A stretch of DNA of 64,000 bases, taken from assembly GCF_029846715.1 (NCBI RefSeq), contig NZ_JARVWW010000015.1:62001-126000 (forward strand), written 5' to 3'. Below, in pieces: positions 27,133-35,038 of the stretch; position 1 is the first letter of the stretch; every line of letters starts with the position of its first letter. Under the pieces are notes generated by a model. That model was not told where the DNA came from and did not search any database. It saw only the letters and a list, made by a program, of their open reading frames with translations. The position numbers and the translations under genes were made by a program. This DNA is from Bradyrhizobium nivariense. Lineage in GTDB: Bacteria; Pseudomonadota; Alphaproteobacteria; Rhizobiales; Xanthobacteraceae.

Positions 27133-27447
27133 GTGCAGGTTCTCGTTCGCGATAATAATGTCGATCAAGCCCTCAAGGCGCTGAAGAAGAAGATGCAGCG
27201 CGAGGGTATTTTCCGCGAGATGAAGCTCCGCGGTCATTACGAGAAGCCCTCCGAGAAGAAGGCCCGCGAAAAGGCTGAAGCCGTGCGCCGCGCGCGCAAG
27301 CTGGCCCGCAAGAAGCTCCAGCGCGAAGGCCTGCTGCCGATGAAGCCGAAGCCGGTGTTCGGGGCTGGCCCCGGCGGAGATCGTGGCGGTCGTGGCGGCC
27401 CGGGTGCTGGCGCCGGTGCAGGTGCTGGTCCGCGCGGACCGCGCTGA
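27133..27447 (+). CDS. rpsU: 30S ribosomal protein S21 with Gly-rich tail
   Basis: 104 residues. Residues 1-70 match S21 (MQVLVRDNNVDQALKALKKK, then FREMKLRGHYEKPSEKKARE). The start is GTG 27133, with a GAAGAGGA site upstream; the in-phase ATG closest by is not in the right frame. The C-terminus from residue 75 is a low-complexity Gly/Ala/Arg tail (GAGPGGDRGGRGG...), longer than in enterobacteria but usual in this group. It binds the 16S rRNA platform. A clear terminator follows at 27481-27501. Confidence 0.95.
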   Translation: MQVLVRDNNVDQALKALKKKMQREGIFREMKLRGHYEKPSEKKAREKAEAVRRARKLARKKLQREGLLPMKPKPVFGAGPGGDRGGRGGPGAGAGAGAGPRGPR

Positions 27448-27480
27448 TTTTGCTGGAATTGCACGACTGAGTTTTCAATG

Positions 27481-27501
27481 ACGCGGGCCCCGGGCCCGCG
27501 T
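27481..27501 (+). terminator. Rho-independent terminator after rpsU
   Basis: ACGCGGGCCC and GGGCCCGCGT form a perfect inverted repeat around a single C, followed by TTATTAGTTT. The stem is GC-rich and about 33 bases after the rpsU stop, as expected for an intrinsic terminator. Confidence 0.75.
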
Positions 27502-27574
27502 TATTAGTTTGTAGCGGTGCCTTTTCTGGGACGGGGCACTACAGATGCGGCACCAACGCGCGAGCGAACCGTAG

Positions 27575-28222
27575 ATGGCCTCCCCTTTCCCCGAGCGCGG
27601 CGTGGCGCGGCTAAGCCAGATCTGGCAGCTGCTCGTGCTGGCTTTGATGGGGATTGCGCTGTGCGGCTGCTCCTTCGATCTGGGCTCGCTGATGCCGGAG
27701 AAGGAGAAGCCGCAGGAGGCGCCCAAGGCGGCCGCCGCCACGGAGAGCGCGGTCAGCGCCGGCAACGTCAGCGAAGCCCAGGCCCATACGGCAAAGGCAC
27801 AGGCCCTGGCAAAGTCCGGCGAGACGGCGGCTGCGCTCGATGAGTTCAACCACGCGGTCGGGCTCGATCCCTACAATGCGCAGGCGCTCTATGGCCGCGC
27901 CCTGATCTACCAGGGCAAGAACCAGCACGACTTTGCGATCGCCGATTTCAGCGCCGCGAGCGGACTCAACCCGCAGAAGGTCGAGCCGCTGCTCGGCCGC
28001 GCCATCAGCTATCTCGCCCTCGGCAAGGTCAAGGAGGCCGCGGCCGATCTGGATGAGGCTTCCGAAGCCGATCCGCACAATGCCCAAGTCTGGACCACGC
28101 GCGGACAAGCCTATGAACGGCTGGGCGACAGGACCAAGGCGGCGGCGTCGTACACCAAGGCGGTCTCGCTTCGTCCACGCGACGACGCCGCCCGCAGCGG
28201 CCTCGCCCGGGTCGGCGGCTGA
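27575..28222 (+). CDS. TPR-repeat lipoprotein-like protein
   Basis: 215 residues. A signal peptide (LLVLALMGIALCGC) contains a cysteine at residue 30 or 32 that fits a lipoprotein attachment site. After a Lys/Glu/Ala-rich linker come about four tetratricopeptide repeats (AKSGETAAALDEFNHAVGLD; NAQALYGRALIYQGK; ALGKVKEAAADLDEASEADP; NAQVWTTRGQAYERLGD). TPR lipoproteins of this kind act as protein-binding scaffolds in the periplasm, comparable to NlpI or PilF. The partner is not known. It is preceded by about 70 bases from the rpsU terminator and is probably a separate transcription unit. Confidence 0.75.
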   Translation: MASPFPERGVARLSQIWQLLVLALMGIALCGCSFDLGSLMPEKEKPQEAPKAAAATESAVSAGNVSEAQAHTAKAQALAKSGETAAALDEFNHAVGLDPYNAQALYGRALIYQGKNQHDFAIADFSAASGLNPQKVEPLLGRAISYLALGKVKEAAADLDEASEADPHNAQVWTTRGQAYERLGDRTKAAASYTKAVSLRPRDDAARSGLARVGG

Positions 28223-28249
28223 CGATCCCGGCGCAGCACGGGCGCAGTC

Positions 28250-29266
28250 TTAATCCGGGGTGACGCTCTTCGGCAGAACGGAATGGAACATGGACTTGAC
28301 GCCCGACAGCATGTCGTCGGCGACATTGGTCTTCGGCCGCGGCATGGATGCGCCGGCATCGGCGCGCAGATCGAGCGGGGGTGCGATCACGGGGACCGGT
28401 ATGTCAGCCGGCGGCGTCAGCCGATTCGGGTTCTCGTTGCCGACCGAGGCCGTGTAGGGCGGGCTCACCTGCGACGAGCCGCCATTGCCATAGGCCTCGG
28501 ATGCAGGCGTCGAGACCGTGATCGGCGGCGGCAACGGACGCACCGTTGAAGGATCCACGGGGACGATACGCGGGGCCTCCGGGGTGCGGGCGGCTTCGCG
28601 CACCGAAGGCTCCTGGGTCCTCTCGGGCGACTTGCTCTCGGAAGACTTGGTGTCGGAAGACTTGGTGTCGGAAGACTTGGTGTCGGAAGACTTGGTGTCG
28701 GCCGATTTGGCCTCAGCCGCTTTGCCCTCAGGCGACTTGCGCAGGCGCTCTATCGCGGCGCGCACGAGATCGTTGGCGTCGGGGGTTGCGGCCGGAGCGG
28801 CAGCTGGCGCCGAATTGGCCTCCACCACCGGGGCGGGAGTGGGCGCAGTGACGGCCGGGGTGGACTTGGCGACCGCCTTCTCGCGCGCGGACGGCTTGCC
28901 GCGTGGGGCGGCCTCGGCCGGTGCCACGTCCGCAGTCGCCTTGTCAGAAGTCTTGTCGGAAGTCTTGTCGGAAGTCTTGTCGGAAGTCTTGGGCTCAGCG
29001 CTCGGCTGATCGGCAGTCTTCTCGGCCGCCGGCTTGTCCGTCACGCTCTTCTCGGAGATGCCCTTGGCCTTGACGCCGGGCACGGGGAGGTTGGCCACAT
29101 CGGCGGGCTTGCCGTTCTTGCCAGCCTGGGCAGGCGCCATCACGGCCGCGGGCGCATCCGCCGCCGGCTTGGCGTTGATGTAATGATTAACAATGTACGC
29201 CCCGATGATCGTTGCGAGCACCGAGGGGAAGATGTCCATCGAGATTTTAGCGATGTATTTCAGCAT
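28250..29266 (-). CDS. Membrane-anchored low-complexity protein with tandem repeats
   Basis: 338 residues from ATG 29266, chosen because GGGGAG lies 8 bases upstream. A single N-terminal segment (ISMDIFPSVLATIIGAYIVN, about 7-26) anchors it; the rest is Ala/Pro/Lys/Ser/Thr-rich. Two in-frame tandem repeat arrays are visible: a 12-base unit giving TSDK x4 (28941-28988) and a 15-base unit giving DTKSS-type repeats x5 (28631-28705). A helical patch (LVRAAIERLRKSPEGKAAEA) sits between them. The C-terminus has DMLSGVKSMFHSVLP, possibly amphipathic. I recognise no domain. It is the last gene of a minus-strand run that includes the cupin and transporter genes. Confidence 0.65.
   Translation of the reverse strand: MLKYIAKISMDIFPSVLATIIGAYIVNHYINAKPAADAPAAVMAPAQAGKNGKPADVANLPVPGVKAKGISEKSVTDKPAAEKTADQPSAEPKTSDKTSDKTSDKTSDKATADVAPAEAAPRGKPSAREKAVAKSTPAVTAPTPAPVVEANSAPAAAPAATPDANDLVRAAIERLRKSPEGKAAEAKSADTKSSDTKSSDTKSSDTKSSESKSPERTQEPSVREAARTPEAPRIVPVDPSTVRPLPPPITVSTPASEAYGNGGSSQVSPPYTASVGNENPNRLTPPADIPVPVIAPPLDLRADAGASMPRPKTNVADDMLSGVKSMFHSVLPKSVTPD
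28631..28705 (-). repeat. 15-bp tandem repeat inside the low-complexity gene
   Basis: Five copies of a 15-base unit of the form CTTGGTGTCGGAAGA, the three inner ones identical, the first and last diverged. Length is a multiple of three, so copy changes keep the frame. It encodes repeated Lys-Ser-Ser-Asp-Thr on the minus strand. Confidence 0.85.
28941..28988 (-). repeat. 12-bp tandem repeat inside the low-complexity gene
   Basis: Four copies of TTGTCGGAAGTC (the first with one base change) encode repeated Thr-Ser-Asp-Lys on the minus strand. Like the 15-base array it can change copy number without frameshift. Confidence 0.85.
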
Positions 29267-29358
29267 TCCGGCCACTCCCCGCGCGATCTGATGCGGGAAC
29301 TTTGAGGCATAGTGAGGGATCAACTGCGACGGATCAATGGCAAAGGGTAACGCCGGAC

Positions 29359-29643
29359 TTACGGCTTCAGCTCGATCTCAAGGAACACGATCTCGGTTGC
29401 GGTTTCGTTAAGCACGTCGTGCTGGACGCCGGCCTTGCGAAAGTAGGATTTTCCGGCCGCAAGCTGGGCCTTGGACCGCTCGCCATTGGGCGCCACGATG
29501 GTCATTTCCCCCGCGACGACGGGAACAATGACGTAGTCCATGCCGTGAGTGTGATGCCCGGTGGCGCTGTTTGGAGCGAGCCGCCACTCGGTCACCCGAA
29601 CCTGCTCATTGTCGACCTGAACCTCGGACTTGGCGGCAAGCAT
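29359..29643 (-). CDS. Cupin-domain protein
   Basis: 94 residues from ATG 29643, where CAGGAGAG is well placed; the frame runs upstream to 29745 but that part overlaps the antiporter gene and lacks conservation. One beta-barrel domain with the first cupin motif as GHHTHGMDYVIVPVVAGEM and the second as AGKSYFRKAGVQHDVLNE. The His-His-His-Glu-like set (GHHTHGMD) could bind a metal. Small single-domain cupins of this type have varied, mostly unknown functions. It lies 34 bases after the calcium/proton antiporter gene, in the same direction. Confidence 0.75.
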   Translation of the reverse strand: MLAAKSEVQVDNEQVRVTEWRLAPNSATGHHTHGMDYVIVPVVAGEMTIVAPNGERSKAQLAAGKSYFRKAGVQHDVLNETATEIVFLEIELKP

Positions 29644-29677
29644 CGGAACTCTCCTGGGCATCATTCGGAAAACCGGT

Positions 29678-30775
29678 TCAGGGCACGAAAACCATGAACA
29701 CGTAGACGGCAAATACCACCATATGGACCAGCCCGAACAGGACATTGGTCCTACCTGTACCGAAGGTCAGCATGCTCAGGAAGAAGGTCAGAAGCAAAAG
29801 CACGCTGCCCTGGCCGCTGAGGCCGAGCTCGAGCTCCTTGTCGAGCGCGTAGGTGGCGACGCCGACGGCCGGGATGGTCAGCCCGATCGTCGCCAGCGAC
29901 GATCCGAGCGCGAGATTGATGCTCTTCTGGAGGTCGTTCTTGCGGGCCGCCGAGACCGCTGCGACGCCTTCCGGCAGCAGGATCAGGAGCGCGACCAGAA
30001 GTCCGGCAAAGGCAGGCGGCGCGCCGATCCTGGCCGCAACGGCATCGACCACCAGCGAGAATTTCTTGGACAGCAGCACGACCGCCAGCAGCGCAATCAG
30101 CAGCAGCACGACGCTGAGCACCAAGGTCCGGCCCGACAGATGCGCCTCGCCGCTCCCGCCGTCCGCCCGTTCGTGGACGAAGTAATCCTTGTGCAGGACG
30201 GTCTGGGTGTAGAGAAACACCCCGTACAGCGCGAGCGTGACCACGTCGACGAAGCCGAGCTGAACCGCCGAATAGACCGGGCCCGGCGTGGTGGTCGTGT
30301 AGTTCGGCATGATCAGGGTGATGGTCGCGAGCGCGAACAGCACGCTGAGATAGACGTTGGCCCCCGAGAGCTGAAAGCCCTGCTCGCGATAGCGCAGGCC
30401 GCCGATGAAGATGCAGAGCCCGACGAGGCCATTGCAGACGATCATGACCACGGCGAACACGGTGTCGCGCGCCAGTGCCGGGGCAGGCTTGTCGCCCAGC
30501 ATGATCGTGGTGATCAGCGCCACCTCGATGATGGTCACCGAGAGCGTCAGCACCAGCGTGCCATAGGGTTCGCCGACCCGTTCGGCGATCACTTCGGCAT
30601 GATGAACCGCGGCGAACACCGTGCCGAACAGGATGACCAGGAGCACGAGGGCGAAGACGAGCCCGCCGAACGACAGCGTGAACACGTAGCCCGTCACGCT
30701 GACGGCTGCGAACAACAGCACGGCCAGCGCCGGAAAGACCCAGGCCGACCGAGGCATCGGATTATGCGCGCTCAT
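29678..30775 (-). CDS. Calcium/cation:proton antiporter (ChaA/y4hA-like)
   Basis: 365 residues from ATG 30775; a TTG at 30829 that overlaps the upstream stop would add 18 residues. It has about eleven membrane segments. The two alpha repeats of the cation exchanger superfamily are clear: IIEVALITTIMLG in the first half and LLPEGVAAVSAARKNDLQKS then LALGSSLATIGLTIP in the second, each with the glutamate that binds the cation. It should export Ca2+, Na+ or K+ in exchange for protons. The arrangement (hydrolase, Na+/H+ antiporter, this gene, cupin) suggests an ion-homeostasis operon. Confidence 0.85.
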   Translation of the reverse strand: MSAHNPMPRSAWVFPALAVLLFAAVSVTGYVFTLSFGGLVFALVLLVILFGTVFAAVHHAEVIAERVGEPYGTLVLTLSVTIIEVALITTIMLGDKPAPALARDTVFAVVMIVCNGLVGLCIFIGGLRYREQGFQLSGANVYLSVLFALATITLIMPNYTTTTPGPVYSAVQLGFVDVVTLALYGVFLYTQTVLHKDYFVHERADGGSGEAHLSGRTLVLSVVLLLIALLAVVLLSKKFSLVVDAVAARIGAPPAFAGLLVALLILLPEGVAAVSAARKNDLQKSINLALGSSLATIGLTIPAVGVATYALDKELELGLSGQGSVLLLLTFFLSMLTFGTGRTNVLFGLVHMVVFAVYVFMVFVP

Positions 30776-30825
30776 CCATCGGCTCCAATTATCAGATCCG
30801 AGCAGTAGCAAATCGGCCGGCAGAT

Positions 30826-32271
30826 TCAATGCCCGTGCAGGATCGGCGAGACCGGCAGCAGCGTCAGCAGCACGAACAGCGGGATCAGCACCGCGCTGGC
30901 ACGCACGAAATAACCGAAGAAGCTCGGCATCTCGATGCCGTTCTCGCTGGCGATGCTGCTCACCATGAAGTTCGGAGCATTGCCGATGTAGGTGAGCGCG
31001 CCCATGTAGACCGCGCCCATGGAGATGGAGGCGAGCGTGCCCGAAAGCTCATGCATCAGCACTTGCGGGTCGCCTCCGGCGAGCTCGAAAAACAACAGAT
31101 AGGTCGGCGCATTGTCGAGGAACGCCGACATCAGGCCGGTGAACCAGAAATAGGCAACCTCGCGCGGCGTGCCGTCCGGCGCGGTCACGGCCGACAACAG
31201 CCAGGCAAACGCGCCATGATGGCCGGCATCGAGCATGGCAATGACCGGGATGATCGCGACAAAGATGCCGGCGAACAGTTTCGCGACTTCGCGGATCGGC
31301 TCCCAGGTGAAGCCGTTGGCCTGCCTGTGCTCCTCCGGCGTCAACCACACCGACAGGGCCGCAATGGCCAGCAGCACCGCGTTGCGGGCGATGTCTTCCA
31401 GCTCCAGCCTGGTTCCGAGAATGTCGAAGGCGATACCGGACTTCCACATCGCCGAGGCCAGCAGGCTCGCCACGATGGCTGCGATCAGCACCAGGTTGAC
31501 GAGGCCGCGGATGCGGACCGGCTTCGCGGGACCTGCATCGGGTGGCGGCGGCTCGCTGCGGAAGCGCCAGAGGTCGACGGCGACGAAGATCGCGAGCAGC
31601 AGTCCGGCGACGATCGCCGTCTGTAGCCAAATGGTCCGCGTGGTCCAGAAGAAGTCGACGCCGTGCAGAAAGCCGACGAACAGCGGAGGATCGCCGAGCG
31701 GGCTCAGCGCGCCGCCGACATTGGCGACCAGGATGATGAAGAAGACGACGACATGGGCGTTGTGGCGCCGCGGCCGGTTGGCGCGGATCAAAGGGCGGAT
31801 CAGGATCATGGCCGCCCCCGTGGTGCCGACGATGCTCGCCATCAGCGTGCCGAGTGCGAGGATACCCGCATTCGCCGCCGGCGTCGCCTTGATGTCACCC
31901 GTGACGAGAATGCCCCCGGCCACGACATAGAGCGAGAACAGCAGCACGATGAAGCCGAGATATTCGGCGAGCATGGCGTGAACGAGCGCGGCCAGCGTCG
32001 CCGTGCTCCCGGCAAGGATGACGAGCGAGGCCAGCGCCAGCAGCGACCAGGCCGCGGCGATCTTGCCGTAATGATGGTGCCAGACTTTTGCAAACAGCAG
32101 CGGCCCGAGCGCGATCGACAGCAGTAGGCCGGCAAAGGGCAGCGCATAGGGCCAGCGCATCGCCGCGCCGTCGAGCCCGGTCGCAGCCCATGCGTGCTGC
32201 GGCAACAGCACGACGAGGATCGCGGCGATGAACCCGCTCCCGCGCCGAACAACAAGCGGTCTAGTAAGCAA
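30826..32271 (-). CDS. Sodium:proton antiporter-like membrane protein (NhaD/ArsB superfamily)
   Basis: 481 residues if it starts at TTG 32271, which is preceded by GAGGCG and gives a protein beginning with a signal-like segment (RGSGFIAAILVVLLPQHAWA). The frame stays open far upstream but there it overlaps the hydrolase gene. Twelve or so hydrophobic segments are present, with typical ion-transporter-superfamily features: VANVGGALSPLGDPPLFVGF and FLDNAPTYLLFFELAGGDP, plus YIGNAPNFMVSSIA near the end. These match the NhaD/CitM-like 'sodium:proton antiporter' family that is common in alphaproteobacteria. The substrate is not certain. Its start overlaps the stop of the hydrolase gene by 11 bases. 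Confidence 0.8.
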   Translation of the reverse strand: MLTRPLVVRRGSGFIAAILVVLLPQHAWAATGLDGAAMRWPYALPFAGLLLSIALGPLLFAKVWHHHYGKIAAAWSLLALASLVILAGSTATLAALVHAMLAEYLGFIVLLFSLYVVAGGILVTGDIKATPAANAGILALGTLMASIVGTTGAAMILIRPLIRANRPRRHNAHVVVFFIILVANVGGALSPLGDPPLFVGFLHGVDFFWTTRTIWLQTAIVAGLLLAIFVAVDLWRFRSEPPPPDAGPAKPVRIRGLVNLVLIAAIVASLLASAMWKSGIAFDILGTRLELEDIARNAVLLAIAALSVWLTPEEHRQANGFTWEPIREVAKLFAGIFVAIIPVIAMLDAGHHGAFAWLLSAVTAPDGTPREVAYFWFTGLMSAFLDNAPTYLLFFELAGGDPQVLMHELSGTLASISMGAVYMGALTYIGNAPNFMVSSIASENGIEMPSFFGYFVRASAVLIPLFVLLTLLPVSPILHGH

Positions 32272-33058
32272 TGAAGCGCCTCGCCGTTTCGATCGCACCG
32301 AAAGCATCGAGATTGTCGTGTCCGCCGCCCGCAAAGCGAACGAACTGCTTCGGTTCATGCGCGAGCGCGAACAGACGCTCTCCGAACACGATCGAAATGG
32401 CAAGATCATTGGTGCCATGCATCACCAATAGCGGCACAGTGACGCGCGGGATGCGCTCGTCGGAATGAAATGGATCGCGCATCAGCAGGCGCACCGGAAC
32501 GAACCAGAACGATGAAGCTGCAACGTCGACCGTCGACGTATAGGGCGCTTCCAGGATGAGTTTTCCAACACGATGCTCAGAGGCGATCGCGACCGCGACG
32601 CCCGTCCCGAGCGAAAAGCCCCAGGTGACAATTCGTTCCGCCGCGTAGCGCGCAGTGGTGAAGGCGTAGGCGGCCGCGGCATCGCGCAGCAGGCCCTTCT
32701 CGCTCGGCGCGCCGCTCGAGCCGGCATAGCCGCGATAGGACAGCGCGACGAGGCCGGTGCCGTCCGTCGTCATGGCCTTGAAGCGGCTGACACGGCCAGC
32801 GAGAAAATCGCCATTGCCCGGGAAATACAGGATCACGGGGCGGCCGGGCCTCGCCGGCACGTGCCAGACGATGACCTTCTCGCCATCCGACGTGGGCAGG
32901 ACATGCTCTTCGGCCTCGGGGAGGCCTGCGGCATCCGGCGCGGCGCGACCAGCGGGCGGGATCGGAAACAGCATCTCGCGCTGCCTGACATACAGCACGA
33001 CGAGACCGCCGAGATAAACGGCCGCGAGCAGGATGGCGATCCATTTGACGATGGTCAT
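32261..33058 (-). CDS. Alpha/beta hydrolase (BEM46/ABHD13-like), membrane-anchored
   Basis: 265 residues. A single N-terminal membrane anchor (WIAILLAAVYLGGLVVLYV, about 6-24) is followed by an alpha/beta hydrolase core. The triad is visible: Ser149 in GFSLGTG, Asp218 in HGTNDLA and His247 in GGGHDNL; the oxyanion region is YFPGNGDFLAG. The topology matches the Bem46/ABHD13 group of uncharacterised serine hydrolases. The substrate is unknown. It is the first gene of a minus-strand run that continues with two cation transporters. Confidence 0.82.
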   Translation of the reverse strand: MTIVKWIAILLAAVYLGGLVVLYVRQREMLFPIPPAGRAAPDAAGLPEAEEHVLPTSDGEKVIVWHVPARPGRPVILYFPGNGDFLAGRVSRFKAMTTDGTGLVALSYRGYAGSSGAPSEKGLLRDAAAAYAFTTARYAAERIVTWGFSLGTGVAVAIASEHRVGKLILEAPYTSTVDVAASSFWFVPVRLLMRDPFHSDERIPRVTVPLLVMHGTNDLAISIVFGERLFALAHEPKQFVRFAGGGHDNLDAFGAIETARRFIAY

Positions 33059-33269
33059 AATGACGCAGCCGGTCTCCGGCTCAGGGCTTGCGACGGCTCC
33101 GCAGCAATTTCATGACATCGGGCTGGAGGCTCGCCGGAACGTCGCGGCGGCCGCACGCCGCCACATGGGCGGCGTGCCATGCGACACGCTACTCGCGCGT
33201 CGCCTTCAGTGGCATGCGATCGGACCGTTGCCGCTCCCTGTTCAGAGCCACGGTCCGCTCCCTTCCGCG

Positions 33270-34667
33270 CTACATCGCCTTGACGATGCTTTCAGTGACC
33301 TTCTTGGCGTCGCCGAGCAGCATCATGGTGTTGTCGCGGTAGAACAGCGGATTGTCGATGCCGGCATAGCCCGAAGCGAGCGAGCGCTTGATGAACATCA
33401 CGGTGCCGGCCTTCCAGACCTGGAGCACCGGCATGCCGTAGATCGGCGAGGTCTTGTCCTCTTCGGCCGCCGGGTTGGTGACGTCGTTGGCACCGATCAC
33501 GAAGGCGATGTCGGCCTGCGCGAACTCGGAGTTGATGTCCTCGAGCTCGAACACCTCGTCATAGGGCACGTTGGCCTCGGCCAGCAGCACGTTCATGTGG
33601 CCGGGCATGCGGCCGGCGACCGGGTGAATGGCGTACTTCACCTCGACGCCTTCCTTCTTCAGGATGTCGCCCATTTCACGCAGCGCGTGCTGGGCCTGCG
33701 CCACCGCCATCCCGTAGCCGGGCACGATGATGACCTTGGAGGCGTTCTTCATGATGAAGGCGGCATCATCCGCCGAGCCGAGCTTGGCCGGCTTCTGCTC
33801 GCCGCCGCCACCGCCCGCAGCGGCGGTCTCGCCGCCGAAGCCGCCGAGGATGACCGAGATGAAGGACCGGTTCATCGCGTGGCACATGATGTAGGACAGG
33901 ATCGCGCCGCTTGATCCCACCAGCGCGCCGGTGATGATCAGCGCGGAATTGCCGAGGGTGAAGCCGATGCCGGCCGCGGCCCAGCCGGAGTAGGAGTTCA
34001 GCATCGAAATCACGACCGGCATGTCGGCGCCGCCGATCGGGATGATCATGAGCACGCCGAGCGCCAGCGCGATGATGACGATCAGCCAGAAGTCGAGCGC
34101 GCTGCCCGACATCACCAGCCCGACGATGAAGACGACGAGCGCGATCGCGAGCGCGATGTTGATGATATGGCGGAACGGCAGGATGATCGGCGCGCCGCTC
34201 ATCCGCGCGGACAGCTTCAGGAACGCGATCACGGAGCCCGTGAAGGTCAGCGCGCCGATGGCGACGCCGAGCGACATCTCGACCAGGCTCTGCGGATGGA
34301 TGTTGCCGGGGGAGCCGATGTCGAAGGCCTCAGGCGCGTAGAACGCACCGGCGGCGACCAGCACCGCGGCCATGCCGACCAGCGAGTGGAAGGCCGCAAC
34401 CAGCTCCGGCATCGAGGTCATCGGCACCCGGCGCGCAATCACCGCGCCGACGCTGCCGCCGATCGCTATGCCAAGGATCACGAGGATCCAGGCAAGGCCG
34501 TCCGCCGGCGGATGGCTGGCCAGCGTGGTGGCGACCGCGATCGCCATACCGATCATGCCGAAGAAATTGCCCTGCCGGGATGAGGCGGGGCTGGACAGCC
34601 CGCGCAGTGACAGGATGAACAGCACACCCGCCACGAGATACAGAACTGCAGCCAGATTGGCGTTCAT
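33270..34667 (-). CDS. pntB: NAD(P) transhydrogenase, beta subunit
   Basis: 465 residues. The first 180-270 residues hold eight or nine membrane segments of domain II (LYLVAGVLFILSLRGLSSP, PADGLAWILVILGIAIGGSVG). The C-terminal domain III with the NADP-binding GYGMAVAQAQHALREMG fold, HPVAGRMPGHMNVLLAEA and GANDVTNPAAEEDKTSPIYG is clear. It couples proton import to hydride transfer from NADH to NADP+, making NADPH. A Gly-rich linker (AAAGGGGGEQK) separates the domains. Third gene of the pntAA-pntAB-pntB operon. Confidence 0.95.
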   Translation of the reverse strand: MNANLAAVLYLVAGVLFILSLRGLSSPASSRQGNFFGMIGMAIAVATTLASHPPADGLAWILVILGIAIGGSVGAVIARRVPMTSMPELVAAFHSLVGMAAVLVAAGAFYAPEAFDIGSPGNIHPQSLVEMSLGVAIGALTFTGSVIAFLKLSARMSGAPIILPFRHIINIALAIALVVFIVGLVMSGSALDFWLIVIIALALGVLMIIPIGGADMPVVISMLNSYSGWAAAGIGFTLGNSALIITGALVGSSGAILSYIMCHAMNRSFISVILGGFGGETAAAGGGGGEQKPAKLGSADDAAFIMKNASKVIIVPGYGMAVAQAQHALREMGDILKKEGVEVKYAIHPVAGRMPGHMNVLLAEANVPYDEVFELEDINSEFAQADIAFVIGANDVTNPAAEEDKTSPIYGMPVLQVWKAGTVMFIKRSLASGYAGIDNPLFYRDNTMMLLGDAKKVTESIVKAM

Positions 34668-34709
34668 CTCAGGTCCCCTTTGTCTTCGTCACCCCGAGGT
34701 GCACGCCGC

Positions 34710-35027
34710 TCACTTCACCTTCTTCTTGTACATCGCCAGCATGCGCTGGGTGACAAGGAAGCCGCCGAAGATATTCACGCAGGCGAAAATGAGCGCGATG
34801 AAGCCGAAGCCGCGTGCCCAGCCCGAGCCGCTCGAGATCATGCCGACGCCGACCGCGAGCAGCGCGCCGACCACGATCACCGAGGAGATCGCGTTGGTCA
34901 CGCTCATCAGCGGCGTATGCAGCGCCGGCGTCACCGACCACACCACGAAATAACCGACGAAGACGGCGAGAACGAAGATCGACAGCCGGAAGACGAAGGG
35001 ATCGACGACTTGTGCAACATGCTCCAT
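34710..35027 (-). CDS. pntAB: NAD(P) transhydrogenase, alpha-2 subunit
   Basis: 105 residues with three or four membrane segments (FVFRLSIFVLAVFVGYFVVW, TPLMSVTNAISSVIVVGALL, GFGFIALIFACVNIFGGFLV). This is the small domain II part that in enterobacteria is fused to the C-terminus of PntA; a separate gene is the alphaproteobacterial arrangement. It completes the proton channel with PntB. It is spaced 11 bases after pntAA and 42 before pntB. Confidence 0.93.
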   Translation of the reverse strand: MEHVAQVVDPFVFRLSIFVLAVFVGYFVVWSVTPALHTPLMSVTNAISSVIVVGALLAVGVGMISSGSGWARGFGFIALIFACVNIFGGFLVTQRMLAMYKKKVK

Positions 35028-35038
35028 GACGGCTCTCC

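Noticed and set aside
27837..28222. Possible secretin or Tol-Pal partner role for the TPR lipoprotein
   Set aside because: TPR repeats alone do not specify a partner, and the true Tol-Pal TPR protein CpoB is at 62239-63297.
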